Counted from the stretch's first letter, positions 1 to 11,342 are shown. The stretch is 64,000 nucleotides of DNA from Serpens gallinarum (GCF_014836765.1 NZ_JACSQG010000001.1:616896-680895); one strand, 5' to 3'. Notes: generated from the sequence alone by a model not told the origin. Numbers and translations: made by a program.

Positions 1-341
1 CCTTTGCATCCGACAATGCCACCGTTAAGGTGGGGGCGGTGGTCGACCCGGATCTGCGCGATGAGTTGCATGTGACTGTGGTCGCCACAGGGCTTGGCCC
101 GGCCAAAGCCGAGAAGCCTGTCAAGGTGATCGATAACACGCTGCAGACCAACGCTACCGCAGCCTCTACGCCGGTCGCCGCGACTCAGCGGGGCGAGCCG
201 GCGGCTGTTAACTATCGGGATCTGGAGCGGCCTACGGTCATGCGTAATCAGGGGCAGGCCTCCATGGCGCCCAAGCATAATCCGCAGGAAGATCTGGATT
301 ACCTGGATATTCCAGCATTCCTTCGTCGTCAGGCCGATTGA
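1..341 (+). CDS. ftsZ: Cell division protein FtsZ, C-terminal part (5' end outside window)
   Basis: This is the 3' end of ftsZ, the tubulin-like GTPase that forms the division ring at midcell. The reading frame is open from base 3. The visible part starts in the end of the GTPase fold (DELHVTVVATGLG), passes through a variable linker of about 65 residues and ends with the conserved C-terminal peptide DYLDIPAFLRRQAD. That peptide is where FtsA, ZipA and other partners bind. lpxC follows in the same direction, the usual end of the Pseudomonas division and cell wall cluster. The identity is secure, but the N-terminal GTP-binding part cannot be seen. Confidence 0.97.
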   Translation, partial: FASDNATVKVGAVVDPDLRDELHVTVVATGLGPAKAEKPVKVIDNTLQTNATAASTPVAATQRGEPAAVNYRDLERPTVMRNQGQASMAPKHNPQEDLDYLDIPAFLRRQAD

Positions 342-392
342 CGGAGCTTATCAGGATGATTTGCGTGTTCGGTATTCAGCAAAGGCCGGGTC

Positions 393-1363
<971 letters not shown>

Positions 1364-1397
1364 TTCACCGAACTCTTCTCTTCTCTTTTCTTTTTTC

Positions 1398-1424
1398 AGG
1401 CCACCTTTGGGTGGCCTTTTTTTT
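1398..1424 (+). terminator. Rho-independent terminator of lpxC
   Basis: The stem AGGCCACC / GGTGGCCT with a short TTTG loop is followed by eight T residues, 35 bases after the lpxC stop codon. Confidence 0.9.
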
Positions 1425-1742
1425 GCCTGCAGCCTCGCCCACATCGGCATGTGGCGTGGACGAAGCATCTTGGTGCCTCGTAATGCAGTGCTCCGCCTGT
1501 TTCGGCGTGTGCTCATCTTTGCCTCCCAACAGGGCCTCGTTGCCCAGGCGATGCCGCCTATAAACGAGGTCCAGCCGATGACTGCGCTTCGGCGCCGCTG
1601 GGCTGCCCATGAGGCAACAATGGGCCGCTAATTGCCGCAAGCGGTGAGACATTGCCTCCTGCAGCCATGCGACAGACGGTAGCGCCAACGGAAATGCCTA
1701 ATTGCCACCATGGTCTTTTTCTTGCATGATCGTATTGTGCTA
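1425..1742. other. Intergenic stretch with no recognisable gene
   Basis: About 320 bases lie between the lpxC terminator and the end of the convergent dciA gene. Open frames here are short and resemble no family I know. No tRNA, repeat copy or clear promoter was seen. Confidence 0.5.
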
Positions 1743-2204
1743 TCACGGCCGGTCGGGTTTTTTGACACGACTTGCCAGGCGTTCCAAGGCCTCTCGCAAT
1801 TTTGGGTCATCGATAGCTGCTGCGGTTTCCTGAATGTTGCGTGCGGCAAAAGGAGTCAGTTCCGGTGTGTGACTGGGAGCACGGTTCGAGGTGTGAGGTG
1901 GTTGCACCTTGAACAGGATTCTCGTTAGGTTCGCGAACTCTTCGCACGCCTGCAATTGGCGCAGCAATCGGCGTTGTTGATAACGCAAGCGAGTGGCCCA
2001 GTGGCCGTCGGTGACGATCAGCAACAGGCAGCCCTCTCGCCAAGAAGCAACACGGCAATGTTCGCGGGCTGCGGGTTGTAATTGGCTTTCCAGGAGACGC
2101 TGAAGGATGGAGAGCCGTTGGGCCTCGCCAAACAGCGCTTTCAAGGGTTTCGCTTCGCGGAGGAGTGCAGCGGGAGCCCGGGCCGGTAAGGGACGAAAAG
2201 TCAT
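1743..2204 (-). CDS. dciA: DUF721 protein, DciA replicative helicase operator
   Basis: The 153-residue product belongs to DUF721. Members were shown elsewhere to be DciA, which loads the replicative helicase DnaB in bacteria that lack DnaC. The N-terminal 100 residues carry the family pattern, including REHCRVASWREGCLLLIV and WATRLRYQQ, which make up the KH-like fold. The C-terminal tail is polar and probably flexible. The start at 2204 (MTFRPLPARAP) was chosen because the longer frame runs into the promoter region of the divergent M23 gene. Its place between lpxC and secA is conserved in many gammaproteobacteria. Family assignment is firm; the role is inferred from the family. Confidence 0.85.
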   Translation of the reverse strand: MTFRPLPARAPAALLREAKPLKALFGEAQRLSILQRLLESQLQPAAREHCRVASWREGCLLLIVTDGHWATRLRYQQRRLLRQLQACEEFANLTRILFKVQPPHTSNRAPSHTPELTPFAARNIQETAAAIDDPKLREALERLASRVKKPDRP

Positions 2205-2277
2205 GGCAGGACGCCTGATGTTGACAAAGGCGCATGGTAACAAAGCCAGGCAGCCGTATGCGTTACCAGGGGGATAT

Positions 2278-3198
2278 ATGCAAGTCATTCTACTCAGCCG
2301 GAGCCAGGGCGCGGCGCGCTCGTTCAGTCTCGATTCTCGAGTGCTCGCGGCGGGTATAACCACGTTGGCGATTGTGGTGCTGGCATCCGGCATCGCGCTG
2401 GGGGGGTACTTGCAGCCTTTTTTCAGTGACAAGGCGGCCAAGGTTGAGGCTCACCTTCAGCAGCAGCACGCTACCTTGAGCGAAGCGCGACGTGACGCAC
2501 AACGTCAGTTAGATGCCTTTGGCGTCCATATTGCCGAGCTGCAGGCGCGCCTGACGCGGCTTGATGCGCTTGGCGAACGCTTGACAGAGCTGGCCAAGCT
2601 GGACGCACGCGAGTTTGATTTCTCTCTTAATGTAGGGCAAGGCGGTCCTGAAGAACTGATTGATAGCGCTGCATTCGCGCCGCCACCCTTCCTGCAGACG
2701 CTAGATGAATTGCTGGAGCGACTGGATAGCCGCGAACAGCAACTTGAAGTGCTTGAAGATGTGCTGGCTGAGCGCCGCTTGAGTGAAGCGGGCAGCGTTT
2801 CCGGGCGTCCGGTACGCCAAGGGTATTTGTCCTCTCCCTTCGGGCGTCGCACGGACCCGTTCAACGGTACGCCCCGTATGCACAAGGGGGTCGACTTTGC
2901 GGCCCGCGAAGGCACCGAGGTCGTCGCGGTCGCGGCAGGAGTCGTGACGTGGTCGGGCCGCAAGAGTGGTTATGGCACCACAGTGGAAATCAGTCACGGC
3001 GATGGCTACAAGACGCTTTATGCCCACAATAGGGAAAACCTCGTGCAGTTAGGTGAGTTGGTCAAGCGTGGCCAGGCCATCGCCAGAGTGGGCAGCTCCG
3101 GACGTTCCACAGGGCCTCATGTGCACTTCGAGGTCATCAAGAATGGCCGTCAGGTCAACCCGTACAGCTTTATCGCCAACGCGAAAAGTGCCAAGTAA
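2278..3198 (+). CDS. M23 (LytM-type) peptidase, membrane anchored
   Basis: This 306-residue protein has one membrane segment near residues 22-43, a helical region with coiled-coil character (about 60-180) and a C-terminal LytM/M23 domain. The zinc-site residues are present: His202 and Asp206 in MHKGVDF, and the HVH motif at 281-283. It is therefore probably an active murein endopeptidase facing the periplasm, although some membrane-bound members only regulate amidases. The start at 2278 has a GGGGG-type ribosome site (ccaggggga) and places the membrane segment correctly. It is divergent from dciA and lies upstream of secA. Confidence 0.88.
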   Translation: MQVILLSRSQGAARSFSLDSRVLAAGITTLAIVVLASGIALGGYLQPFFSDKAAKVEAHLQQQHATLSEARRDAQRQLDAFGVHIAELQARLTRLDALGERLTELAKLDAREFDFSLNVGQGGPEELIDSAAFAPPPFLQTLDELLERLDSREQQLEVLEDVLAERRLSEAGSVSGRPVRQGYLSSPFGRRTDPFNGTPRMHKGVDFAAREGTEVVAVAAGVVTWSGRKSGYGTTVEISHGDGYKTLYAHNRENLVQLGELVKRGQAIARVGSSGRSTGPHVHFEVIKNGRQVNPYSFIANAKSAK

Positions 3199-3236
3199 GC
3201 GCTGATAAGGGCGCTTTCTTGATCTTCGTTTCCGGG

Positions 3237-3242
3237 TAGAAT
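3237..3242 (+). promoter_or_regulatory. Candidate -10 box for secA
   Basis: TAGAAT lies about 85 bases before the secA start, in the 127-base gap after the M23 gene. The best -35-like sequence (TTGATC at 3219) is too close at 12 bases, so support is weak. Confidence 0.3.
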
Positions 3243-3325
3243 GCTGTCTTTCGTGTGCGATCAACAGGTCGCGCGGGCGGCTGTCTGGTCGTCCTCCATT
3301 CCTATGTGTGGAAGAACTAGTCGAT

Positions 3326-6082
3326 ATGTTTGCGCCTTTGTTGAGAAAACTCTTTGGAAGCAAGAACGAACGGGAAGTCAAACGCATGCTCAAGACGGTG
3401 CAGGCCGTCAATGCGCTCGAAGAGCAGATGCTGGCACTGTCTGATGAGCAATTGCGGGACAAGACCCTAGAGTTTCGAGCCCGGCTCGGCAAAGGCGAAA
3501 CCCTTGATCAGTTGTTACCCGAAGCCTTCGCCGTGGCACGCGAGGCGGGCAAGCGGGTCATGGGTATGCGCCACTTCGATGTCCAGCTGATTGGCGGCAT
3601 GACGCTGCACGATGGCAAGATTGCCGAAATGCGCACCGGCGAGGGCAAGACCCTGGTCGGCACCCTGGCGGTGTACCTCAATGCACTGGAAGGCAAAGGC
3701 GTGCATGTGGTTACGGTCAACGATTACCTAGCCCGCCGCGATGCCAACTGGATGCGTCCGCTGTATGAATTCCTCGGCCTGAGCGTGGGAATCGTCACTC
3801 CCTTCCTGCCGCCGGAAGAAAAGCGCGCTGCATATGCCGCCGATATTACTTACGGCACCAACAACGAATTCGGTTTCGACTACCTGCGCGACAACATGGC
3901 GTTTAGCCTGGAAGAAAAATTCCAGCGCGAACTGAATTTCGCCGTGATCGACGAAGTCGACTCTATTCTGATCGACGAGGCGCGTACTCCGTTGATCATC
4001 TCCGGCCAGGCCGAGGACAGTTCCAAGCTGTATCAGCAGATCAACCAGCTGATCCCGCGTCTCAAACGCCAGGTCGAGGAAGTCGAAGGGCAGGAAACGC
4101 GAGTTATCCAGGAAGGTCACTACAGCATCGACGAGAAGACCCGCCAGGTCGAACTCAATGAAGCTGGCCATCAGTTTGTCGAAGAACTGCTCAGCCAGGT
4201 CGGCTTGCTGGGCGAAGGGGAAAGCCTCTATTCGGCGCATAACCTGTCGCTGCTGACCCATGTCTATTCCGGCCTGCGCGCTCACAAGCTGTTCAATCGC
4301 AACGTCGAATACATCGTGCAGAACGATCAGGTCCTGCTGATCGACGAACACACCGGTCGTACCATGCCAGGGCGTCGCCTATCCGAGGGTCTGCATCAGG
4401 CCATCGAGGCAAAAGAAGGTCTGCCGATTCAGGCGGAGAGCCAGACCCTGGCCTCGACTACCTTCCAGAATTACTTCCGCCTCTACAAGAAGCTGGCCGG
4501 CATGACCGGCACGGCCGATACCGAAGCGTTCGAGTTCCAGCAGATCTATGGCCTGGAAGTGGTGGTGATCCCCACCAACAAACCAGTGGCGCGCAAGGAC
4601 TTCAATGACCTGGTCTATCTCACCCAGGAAGAGAAATTCCAGGCCATCATCGCCGACATCCAGGAATGCCAGGCTCAGGGCCGCCCGGTGCTGGTGGGTA
4701 CGGCCTCGATCGAAAGCTCCGAGTACGTCTCTCAGCTGCTCAATCAGGCCGGCATTCAGCACAACGTGCTTAACGCCAAGTTCCACGAAAAAGAAGCCGA
4801 GATCGTCGCCCAGGCGGGCCGGCCGGGTGGCCTGACCATTGCGACCAACATGGCCGGCCGGGGTACCGACATCGTGCTGGGCGGCAACTGGGAAGTTGAA
4901 GTCGCCGCGCTAGAGCTAGCCAGCCAAGTACCGCCGACCGCAGAACAGATTGCGCAGATCAAGGCTGACTGGCAGAAGCGCCACCAGCAGGTGATCGAAT
5001 CCGGCGGTTTGCATGTGATTGCGTGCGAGCGACACGAATCGCGGCGCATCGACAATCAGCTGCGTGGTCGTTCCGGACGCCAGGGTGACCCAGGTTCCAG
5101 CCGTTTCTACCTGTCGCTGGAAGACAGCCTGATGCGCATCTTCGCCTCCGACCGCGTGAAGAACTTCATGAAGGCGCTGGGCATGCAGTCCGGTGAGGCC
5201 ATTGAGCATCGCATGGTCACCAACGCCATTGAAAAGGCCCAGCGCAAGGTCGAGGGCCGGAACTTCGATATTCGTAAGCAATTGCTGGAATTCGATGACG
5301 TAGCCAACGAGCAGCGCAAAGTGATCTACCACATGCGCAACAGCCTGCTGGCCGCCGCCGATGTGGGGGACACCATCAGTGAATTCCGCGATGAGGTGCT
5401 GGACAGTGCCATTAACCAGCACATGCCGCCGCAATCGCTGCCCGAACAATGGAATATCAAGGGTCTGGAATCCACTCTGAAAAGCGACTTCGCCTTGGAT
5501 CTGCCGTTGCAGGAGTGGCTCGACGAAGACGACAAGCTCTACGAAGACACGCTGCGTGAGAGGATCCGCGAGGCGCTGTTGGCCGCTTATGCGCAGAAGG
5601 AAGAACTGGCTGGTGCCGAGACGATGCGCACCTTCGAGAAGCAGATCCTGCTGCGTGTGGTCGACGATCTATGGAAGGATCACCTGTCCACCATGGACCA
5701 CTTGCGTCACGGGATTCACTTGCGCGGTTATGCGCAAAAGAACCCCAAGCAGGAATACAAGCGCGAGTCCTTCAACCTGTTCCAGGAACTGCTGGACACC
5801 ATTCGCCGCGACACCATTCGTGTTCTGTCGCACGTTCAGGTGCGCCGCGAAGACCCGGCCGAGGAAGAGGCGCGTCTGCGTCGCGAAGCCGAAGCGCTGG
5901 CCCAGCGCATGCAGTTTGAGCATGCCGCTGCCCCGGGACTGGAACCCGAGCGACCGGAACCGGTCCCAGCTCAGGCGCCTGCCGTGACAACCGTGCGGAC
6001 CGAGCCGAAGATCGGCCGGAACGAGCCATGCCCCTGTGGTTCCGGTAAGAAGTACAAGCACTGCCACGGGCAGGTTAGCTAA
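3326..6082 (+). CDS. secA: Preprotein translocase ATPase SecA
   Basis: SecA is the motor that pushes unfolded preproteins through SecYEG. The start at 3326 ([15 protein letters not shown]) gives 918 residues, normal for the family. Visible landmarks are Walker A in [11 protein letters not shown], the DEVD box of motif II ([15 protein letters not shown]), motif VI-like [11 protein letters not shown], and the C-terminal zinc-binding tail [14 protein letters not shown] that contacts SecB and lipids. No SecM-like arrest peptide is visible upstream; the preceding gene is an M23 peptidase. A strong terminator follows. Confidence 0.99.
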   Translation: MFAPLLRKLFGSKNEREVKRMLKTVQAVNALEEQMLALSDEQLRDKTLEFRARLGKGETLDQLLPEAFAVAREAGKRVMGMRHFDVQLIGGMTLHDGKIAEMRTGEGKTLVGTLAVYLNALEGKGVHVVTVNDYLARRDANWMRPLYEFLGLSVGIVTPFLPPEEKRAAYAADITYGTNNEFGFDYLRDNMAFSLEEKFQRELNFAVIDEVDSILIDEARTPLIISGQAEDSSKLYQQINQLIPRLKRQVEEVEGQETRVIQEGHYSIDEKTRQVELNEAGHQFVEELLSQVGLLGEGESLYSAHNLSLLTHVYSGLRAHKLFNRNVEYIVQNDQVLLIDEHTGRTMPGRRLSEGLHQAIEAKEGLPIQAESQTLASTTFQNYFRLYKKLAGMTGTADTEAFEFQQIYGLEVVVIPTNKPVARKDFNDLVYLTQEEKFQAIIADIQECQAQGRPVLVGTASIESSEYVSQLLNQAGIQHNVLNAKFHEKEAEIVAQAGRPGGLTIATNMAGRGTDIVLGGNWEVEVAALELASQVPPTAEQIAQIKADWQKRHQQVIESGGLHVIACERHESRRIDNQLRGRSGRQGDPGSSRFYLSLEDSLMRIFASDRVKNFMKALGMQSGEAIEHRMVTNAIEKAQRKVEGRNFDIRKQLLEFDDVANEQRKVIYHMRNSLLAAADVGDTISEFRDEVLDSAINQHMPPQSLPEQWNIKGLESTLKSDFALDLPLQEWLDEDDKLYEDTLRERIREALLAAYAQKEELAGAETMRTFEKQILLRVVDDLWKDHLSTMDHLRHGIHLRGYAQKNPKQEYKRESFNLFQELLDTIRRDTIRVLSHVQVRREDPAEEEARLRREAEALAQRMQFEHAAAPGLEPERPEPVPAQAPAVTTVRTEPKIGRNEPCPCGSGKKYKHCHGQVS

Positions 6083-6107
6083 CGCCACCCCGTTCATTGC
6101 TGATCAG

Positions 6108-6141
6108 CGCCGCGACCGGATCTTCCGCTCGCGGCGTTTTT
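6108..6141 (+). terminator. Rho-independent terminator of secA
   Basis: The inverted repeat CGCCGCGA / TCGCGGCG is followed by TTTTT, 26 bases after the secA stop. Confidence 0.85.
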
Positions 6142-6197
6142 CCTTACACTGCAACGCCGTTACGGCGACTTTCACTTTCTGATTTAGGAGCGCTTCC

Positions 6198-7415
6198 ATG
6201 GCTGTTGGTCTTGGCCCTCTGCCCACCCTGCATCCGGTTCCCGGTTTTGAACTCGGCATCGCCTCTGCTGGCATCAAGCGCGTCGGACGCAAGGACGTGG
6301 TAGTGATGCGCTGTGCGGAAGGTTCGCGCGTAGCCGGGGTGTTCACCTTGAATGCCTTCTGCGCCGCGCCAGTGATACTCGCCAAGCAGCGTGCCCAGGG
6401 TGAGGTGCGTTATCTGCTGACCAATACCGGCAACGCCAATGCGGGAACCGGCGAGCCGGGCCTGCGCGCCGCCGAGCGCACCTGCGCCAAGCTGGCGGAG
6501 CTGACTGGTGTGGCCGCCAGCGCCGTGCTGCCTTATTCCACGGGCGTGATCGGTGAGCCGCTGCCGGTAGAGAAAATCGAAGCTGCGCTGCCCGCGGCCC
6601 TGGCCGATCTGGCCGAGGATCATTGGGCCCAGGCTGCTGAGGGCATCATGACCACCGACACCCTGCCCAAGGGTGCCAGCCGCCAGTTCCAGCATGACGG
6701 CGTGACCGTCACCGTCACCGGCATTTCCAAGGGTGCCGGGATGATCCGGCCGAACATGGCCACCATGCTCGGTTACATCGCCACCGACGCCAAGGTTGCC
6801 CGTGATGTGCTGCAGGATCTGGTGCGCGATGCGGCGAACAAATCCTTCAACCGCATCACCATTGATGGCGACACCTCGACCAACGATTGCTGCATGCTGA
6901 TCGCCACTGGCAAGGCTAACCTGCCGGAAATCACCGCGGCCAGCGGCGAGCTGTTCGCCAAGCTCAAGCAAGCGGTGTTTGAGGTGTTCATGGAAGTCGC
7001 CCAGTCCATCGTGCGTGACGGCGAAGGCGCGACCAAATTCGTCACCGTGCAGGTCAACGGCGGTGGCACCCATCAGGAATGCCTGGATGTCGGCTACGCC
7101 GTGGCCCATTCGCCCCTGATCAAGACCGCGCTGTTCGCGTCCGACCCCAACTGGGGACGCATTCTCGCGGCTGTCGGCCGCGCCGGTGTGCCCCAGCTGG
7201 ACGTGGGCAAGATTGATGTCTACCTCGGCGAGGTCTGCATCGCCAGTCAAGGCGGTCGCGCCTCGACCTACACTGAGGAGCAGGGCGCAGCAGTCATGGC
7301 ACAAGCCGAAATCACCATTCGGATCGAGTTGGGCCGTGGCGCGTGCAGTGAGACCATCTGGACGACCGACCTGTCCCATGAATACGTGAAGATCAACGCG
7401 GAATACCGCACCTGA
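6198..7415 (+). CDS. argJ: Bifunctional glutamate N-acetyltransferase / ornithine acetyltransferase ArgJ
   Basis: ArgJ moves the acetyl group from N-acetylornithine to glutamate, closing the cyclic arginine pathway, and may also use acetyl-CoA. The 405-residue length is typical. The self-cleavage site is visible at Ala188-Thr189 in [13 protein letters not shown]; the new N-terminal Thr is the nucleophile. The TNTGNANAGTG segment near residue 75-85 is also characteristic. The start at 6198 has the ribosome site taggag. The gene stands alone between the secA terminator and a GST gene. Confidence 0.97.
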   Translation: MAVGLGPLPTLHPVPGFELGIASAGIKRVGRKDVVVMRCAEGSRVAGVFTLNAFCAAPVILAKQRAQGEVRYLLTNTGNANAGTGEPGLRAAERTCAKLAELTGVAASAVLPYSTGVIGEPLPVEKIEAALPAALADLAEDHWAQAAEGIMTTDTLPKGASRQFQHDGVTVTVTGISKGAGMIRPNMATMLGYIATDAKVARDVLQDLVRDAANKSFNRITIDGDTSTNDCCMLIATGKANLPEITAASGELFAKLKQAVFEVFMEVAQSIVRDGEGATKFVTVQVNGGGTHQECLDVGYAVAHSPLIKTALFASDPNWGRILAAVGRAGVPQLDVGKIDVYLGEVCIASQGGRASTYTEEQGAAVMAQAEITIRIELGRGACSETIWTTDLSHEYVKINAEYRT

Positions 7416-7527
7416 TCGGCTGGCCGCAGGCTGCACGTTCGCCGGGTGGGTAGGCGCGTTACGGAACCTGTTGGACGGCTCCGTCACCCATCCACCTTGC
7501 AATACCTGGCAGCTTGCGGAGGCTGTT

Positions 7528-8166
7528 ATGTCCCTGACTCTGATAATCGGCAACAAGAACTACTCCTCCTGGTCGCTGCGGGCCGCGCTGGTCTTGGCGC
7601 TGACCGGCGTGCGGTACCAGGAACGGCGCATTGTCCTCGGCCAGCCTGAAACCCAGGCGCGGCTGCGGGAGTTCTCGCCCAGCGGCAAGGTCCCCGTGCT
7701 GCTTACCGAACTGGGCCCGGTGTGGGACTCTCTAGCGATTGCCGAATACCTGGCCGAGCGATTTCCCGAGGCCCATTTGTGGCCGCGCGGCGAGTATGGC
7801 CGTGCTCTGGCGCGTTCGATGTGCGCGGAAATGCACAGTGGCTTCGTGGCGCTGCGTACCCATCTGCCTATGGACCTCAAGCGCCAGGTCGAGCTGACTG
7901 ATCTGCCCAGCGACGCCCGGGTTGATATCGAACGCATGTGCGCCTTGTGGCTGAGTTGCCGGCAACGGTTTGGTGCCGACGGCCCCTTTCTCTTCGGCCA
8001 TCCAAGCATTGCCGATGCGTTTTTTGCCCCCGTGGCCGCGCGCTTTCACAGCTACGCAGTCGCGCTGCCCCCCGTAGCGGCGGACTATGTGGCGATTATT
8101 TATCAGTGGCCGGCTTTCCAGCGCTGGTACCGGGCGGCCCTGCAGGAAACGGAGACCTTGGAATGA
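7528..8166 (+). CDS. Glutathione S-transferase family protein
   Basis: The 212-residue protein has an N-terminal thioredoxin-like GST domain and an all-helical C-terminal domain. The N-terminus MSLTLIIGNKNYSSWSLR contains the Ser-rich catalytic loop of the YfcF/zeta-like group. The conserved cis-Pro segment is SPSGKVPVL and the helical-domain motif is FLFGHPSIADAFFAPVA. The start at 7528 has gcggagg upstream; the longer frame adds 19 untypical residues. Its stop overlaps the next start (ATGA), so it is probably co-transcribed with the Nudix gene. The true substrate is unknown. Confidence 0.88.
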   Translation: MSLTLIIGNKNYSSWSLRAALVLALTGVRYQERRIVLGQPETQARLREFSPSGKVPVLLTELGPVWDSLAIAEYLAERFPEAHLWPRGEYGRALARSMCAEMHSGFVALRTHLPMDLKRQVELTDLPSDARVDIERMCALWLSCRQRFGADGPFLFGHPSIADAFFAPVAARFHSYAVALPPVAADYVAIIYQWPAFQRWYRAALQETETLE

Positions 8167-9107
8167 AACGTGTACATGTGGCCGCGGCGGTGATTCGTGG
8201 CGGCGACGGCCGCGTGCTGCTCGCCCGGCGCCCGGATGACAAGCATCAGGGTGGCTTGTGGGAGTTTCCGGGCGGCAAGGTGGAAGAGGGCGAGCCTGTC
8301 TTCGAGGCGCTGGCCCGCGAGCTGCATGAGGAGCTGGGGATTGTCGTGCGCGCGGCACAACCGCTGATTCAGATTCCCCACGATTATCCAGACAAGCACG
8401 TCCTGCTGGATGTCTGGGAGGTCACGGCTTTTGACGGCCAGCCCCATGGTGCCGAAGGTCAGCCGCTGGCCTGGGCGGCGGCCCGGCAACTGTCGGAGTA
8501 CGAGTTTCCCGCAGCCAATGCGCCCATCGTTGCCGCCGCGCGGTTGCCGGAGCATTACCTGATCACGCCGGAGGGCCTGTCGGCGCAGGAATTGCTCACG
8601 GGGCTGAAACGGGCGCTGGAGCGTGGTGTACGGCTGATTCAACTGCGCGCACCGGCCATGTTTGATGCGCAGTACCGGGACTTGGCCGTGGATGCGGTTG
8701 GGCTGTGCGCCGGGCGTGCACAACTGATGCTCAAGGGACCGCTGGAATGGTTGGGGGATTTTCCATCCGCAGGCTGGCACCTGAGCAGCCAGCAGCTACG
8801 CCGCTACGTTGAGCATGGACGGCCCTTCCCACCGGAGCGCTGGCTAGCGGCGTCCTGTCACAACGCTGAAGAACTGGTCATGGCCGAGCAGATGGGCGTG
8901 GACTTCGTCACGCTGTCTCCCGTGCTGCCTACCGAGACTCATCCCGAGGCTGCGCCATTGGGCTGGGAACATGCTCGAGAGCTGACCCAGGGCTGCACGC
9001 GACCGGTGTTTTTTCTCGGCGGGCTGGCGCCGGACGGTGTGATGCGAGCCAGGGAATGTGGGGCGCAGGGCATCGCTGCGATCCGAGGGCTTTGGCCCCA
9101 GGGCTAG
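8163..9107 (+). CDS. mutT: MutT-type Nudix hydrolase fused to a thiamine phosphate synthase-like domain
   Basis: Residues 1-130 are a MutT-type Nudix domain with the full box (GGKVEEGEP, then RELHEELGI), expected to remove 8-oxo-dGTP. Residues about 135-314 resemble thiamine phosphate synthase, including the segment TLSPVLPTETHPEAAPLG and the GGLAPDGVMRARECGAQGIAAIRGL end. This two-domain form is standard in Pseudomonas and several other proteobacteria, and the role of the second domain is unclear. The start at 8163 overlaps the GST stop by four bases, replacing the much longer frame that would read through the GST gene. Confidence 0.92.
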   Translation: MKRVHVAAAVIRGGDGRVLLARRPDDKHQGGLWEFPGGKVEEGEPVFEALARELHEELGIVVRAAQPLIQIPHDYPDKHVLLDVWEVTAFDGQPHGAEGQPLAWAAARQLSEYEFPAANAPIVAAARLPEHYLITPEGLSAQELLTGLKRALERGVRLIQLRAPAMFDAQYRDLAVDAVGLCAGRAQLMLKGPLEWLGDFPSAGWHLSSQQLRRYVEHGRPFPPERWLAASCHNAEELVMAEQMGVDFVTLSPVLPTETHPEAAPLGWEHARELTQGCTRPVFFLGGLAPDGVMRARECGAQGIAAIRGLWPQG

Positions 9108-9434
9108 CGGGTAGGCTGACCCCCTCTCAGTTCCGCCGCGCAACTCATCGTGAAACTTCAGCATTGCCCAGCGTCGCTTGGCGGTTCTTTCTTATGGGGA
9201 AACGGGTGCCTGCAGAGCCTGCCTTGACAACAAGCAGGTGCTCTGAACAAAGCTGGCCCAAATATTGTATGAGGCGTCCTGCAGACGTTGATAGCGAAGC
9301 AATGCCAATTTTATGGCTTTGTTCGTGATGCACGTGTGCATCCTGCCGGTCTGCCCACCAGTGCATGACCAGGCGCTAAGTGAGCCCTCCTGCTGTGCGT
9401 GTGGGTTCTGTAGTTGGCTAATCGTGGATTCATC
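9108..9434. other. Intergenic stretch before the sialidase-family gene
   Basis: About 330 bases without a recognisable gene. A TTGACA hexamer at 9224-9229 has no -10 box at proper spacing. The region probably holds the promoter of the next three genes, but I cannot place it. Confidence 0.4.
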
Positions 9435-10730
9435 ATGCAATTTATCCAATCCAAGCGGCTTGTGACGAGCCTGAGCATTCTCGGTCTGATCGGTGTGTTC
9501 GCATTTGCCTGGTTCGACAAGCCCGGCGTCGAGCTGGCAGGTTTTGCGGTTGCGCAGGTAGCACTTCCCGCTGATTCAGCTCAGGTACCGGTCTACACCA
9601 GCCGTTTCGCATCATCGGACCTGGATGATTTCGTGCATTCCTCAGCTGTCGCCGCACTGCCTGACGGTGGTTTGATGTCGGTCTGGTTTGCCGGCACTCG
9701 CGAAGGCGCCGCCGACGTGCAGATTCGAGGGGCGCGCTACGATGCGCAGACCGGGGAGTGGGGCGAGGAAATGGTCCTGGCTACCCGTGAATCGACCCGT
9801 GATGGAATCCAGAAATACATCCGCAAACTGGGCAACCCCGTCATTGTCATGACGCCTGACAATCGCCTGTGGCTGTTTTATGTCTCGGTATCGCTGGGCG
9901 GCTGGGCTGGCAGCGCGATCAACGCCACTTACTCGGACGACCTGGGCACCAACTGGTCGACGCCGCGCCAACTGGTTACCTCACCCTTCCTGAACATCAG
10001 CACGCTGGTGCGCAGCGCGCCGGTGGTGCATGCCGATGGCTCGATCGGTCTGCCGGTCTATCATGAATTTCTTGGCAAGTTTTCCGAATACCTGTACCTG
10101 GATCGCGATGGCCAGGTGATCGACAAATTCCGCATCAGTCACGGCACGGATAATTTGCAGCCGACCGTGGTGCCGCTGGATGAGCAACGCGCGGTGGCGA
10201 TGTTGCGCTATGCGGGCAAGGGAGAACGTCACGTACTGGCCAGCCGCACCGAGGATGGCGGTCGCACGTGGAGCGAGCCGCAGGCGCTGCAGCCGCAAAA
10301 CCCGAACTCCTCCTTGGCGGCGGTGGGCACGTCAGGCCATGGTCTGCTGGTGGCCCTGAACGACCTGAGCAATGGTCGGTTCCGTCTGAGTCTGTATGGC
10401 ACTGATGCAGACATGAGCCAATGGCGTCCGGTCGTCGAGCTGGATCAGTCGCCAGACCCGCAGGGTAATCCCTTTGCCGAGGCGGAGTACCGCAACCTGA
10501 TCAGTGAAGAGTTCATGCGCTCCAGTGGTGAGCGCCGCCAGGGCCTGCTGCCGGCCTTCATGTCCAATATCGATCAGCGCAACTGCAAGCGTGGCGAGTG
10601 CGATTTCGAATACGAATACCCCTATTTCATTCGCGGATCGAACGGGTTTTATCACGTGGTCTATTCGTGGAATAACACTTTCATCAAACACGTCAGTTTC
10701 AACGATGCTTGGCTTGAGGAACGTCTGTAA
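9435..10730 (+). CDS. Sialidase-fold (BNR repeat) exported protein
   Basis: This 431-residue protein has an N-terminal hydrophobic segment (about residues 10-28) that should export or anchor it. Two Asp-box motifs of the six-bladed sialidase propeller are clear: SDDLGTNWS near residue 166 and TEDGGRTWS near 271. The FAGTREGAADVQIRG and GLPVYHE segments also fit the BNR_2 sialidase-like family. It could be a glycosidase or a glycan-binding protein of the envelope; true sialidase activity is not shown. The start at 9435 is preferred over a TTG seven codons upstream. Its stop overlaps the next start (TAATG), so the two genes are coupled. Confidence 0.8.
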   Translation: MQFIQSKRLVTSLSILGLIGVFAFAWFDKPGVELAGFAVAQVALPADSAQVPVYTSRFASSDLDDFVHSSAVAALPDGGLMSVWFAGTREGAADVQIRGARYDAQTGEWGEEMVLATRESTRDGIQKYIRKLGNPVIVMTPDNRLWLFYVSVSLGGWAGSAINATYSDDLGTNWSTPRQLVTSPFLNISTLVRSAPVVHADGSIGLPVYHEFLGKFSEYLYLDRDGQVIDKFRISHGTDNLQPTVVPLDEQRAVAMLRYAGKGERHVLASRTEDGGRTWSEPQALQPQNPNSSLAAVGTSGHGLLVALNDLSNGRFRLSLYGTDADMSQWRPVVELDQSPDPQGNPFAEAEYRNLISEEFMRSSGERRQGLLPAFMSNIDQRNCKRGECDFEYEYPYFIRGSNGFYHVVYSWNNTFIKHVSFNDAWLEERL

Positions 10731-11326
10731 TGCTTGATTTATGGCATATCCATCTCAGTTTTGCCCTGGTGGCGTTCCTGCTGCTGCCCACGGGTAAATT
10801 GTCGTTGCGCACTCAATGCATTGTACTGGCCGGTCTGCTGCTGATCAGCTATGTGCCGGTGGACGATCTGCCACTGGCCATTTACCTGCGCACGCTTGCC
10901 CATGATGTGTCGATCGTTACCCTGCTGGGATTGGGTTGGGTCACCCTGGTGCGCTTGGGCTGTGTCGAACGCCTGGCCAGCCCGCAGCGCTGGCAGCTCA
11001 TCGTGCTGTTTGGGGTGATGGGGTTAGTGCTTTATCCCGCCACATTGGGAATGACACCTTTCGATCCGTATCGCCTCGGGTACAATCCGCGCGCAATGAT
11101 TGTGGTGATTGGAGCGCTGGCCCTGCTGATGCTGTACTGGCGCAACGGGCTGGCGGTGGCAATGCTCGCGCTGGCCACGCTGGGCTTTAGCCTGGAGCTG
11201 ATCTCGTCGGATAACTATTGGGATTACCTGCTCGATCCGTTTGTCGCGATGTACTGCTGGGGTGCGCTGTTTGTCGGCGCTGTCCGGCTGTGCTTGCCGC
11301 GACGCGCCAACGTCCTGGCGGACTGA
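10730..11326 (+). CDS. Polytopic membrane protein of unknown function
   Basis: A 198-residue protein made almost entirely of hydrophobic helices (about six). The predicted helices begin near residues 5, 27, 55, 85, 115 and 165. I do not recognise a named family. Its start shares a base with the stop of the sialidase-like gene, so it is translationally coupled and probably works with it, for example as a membrane partner. It ends 149 bases before the LTA-synthase-like gene, after which a hairpin lies at 11343-11372. Confidence 0.75.
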   Translation: MLDLWHIHLSFALVAFLLLPTGKLSLRTQCIVLAGLLLISYVPVDDLPLAIYLRTLAHDVSIVTLLGLGWVTLVRLGCVERLASPQRWQLIVLFGVMGLVLYPATLGMTPFDPYRLGYNPRAMIVVIGALALLMLYWRNGLAVAMLALATLGFSLELISSDNYWDYLLDPFVAMYCWGALFVGAVRLCLPRRANVLAD

Positions 11327-11342
11327 ATCACCCGAGCAAAGC

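Noticed and set aside
9224-9252. TTGACA as the -35 box for the sialidase-family gene
   Set aside because: No -10-like hexamer lies 16-18 bases downstream.
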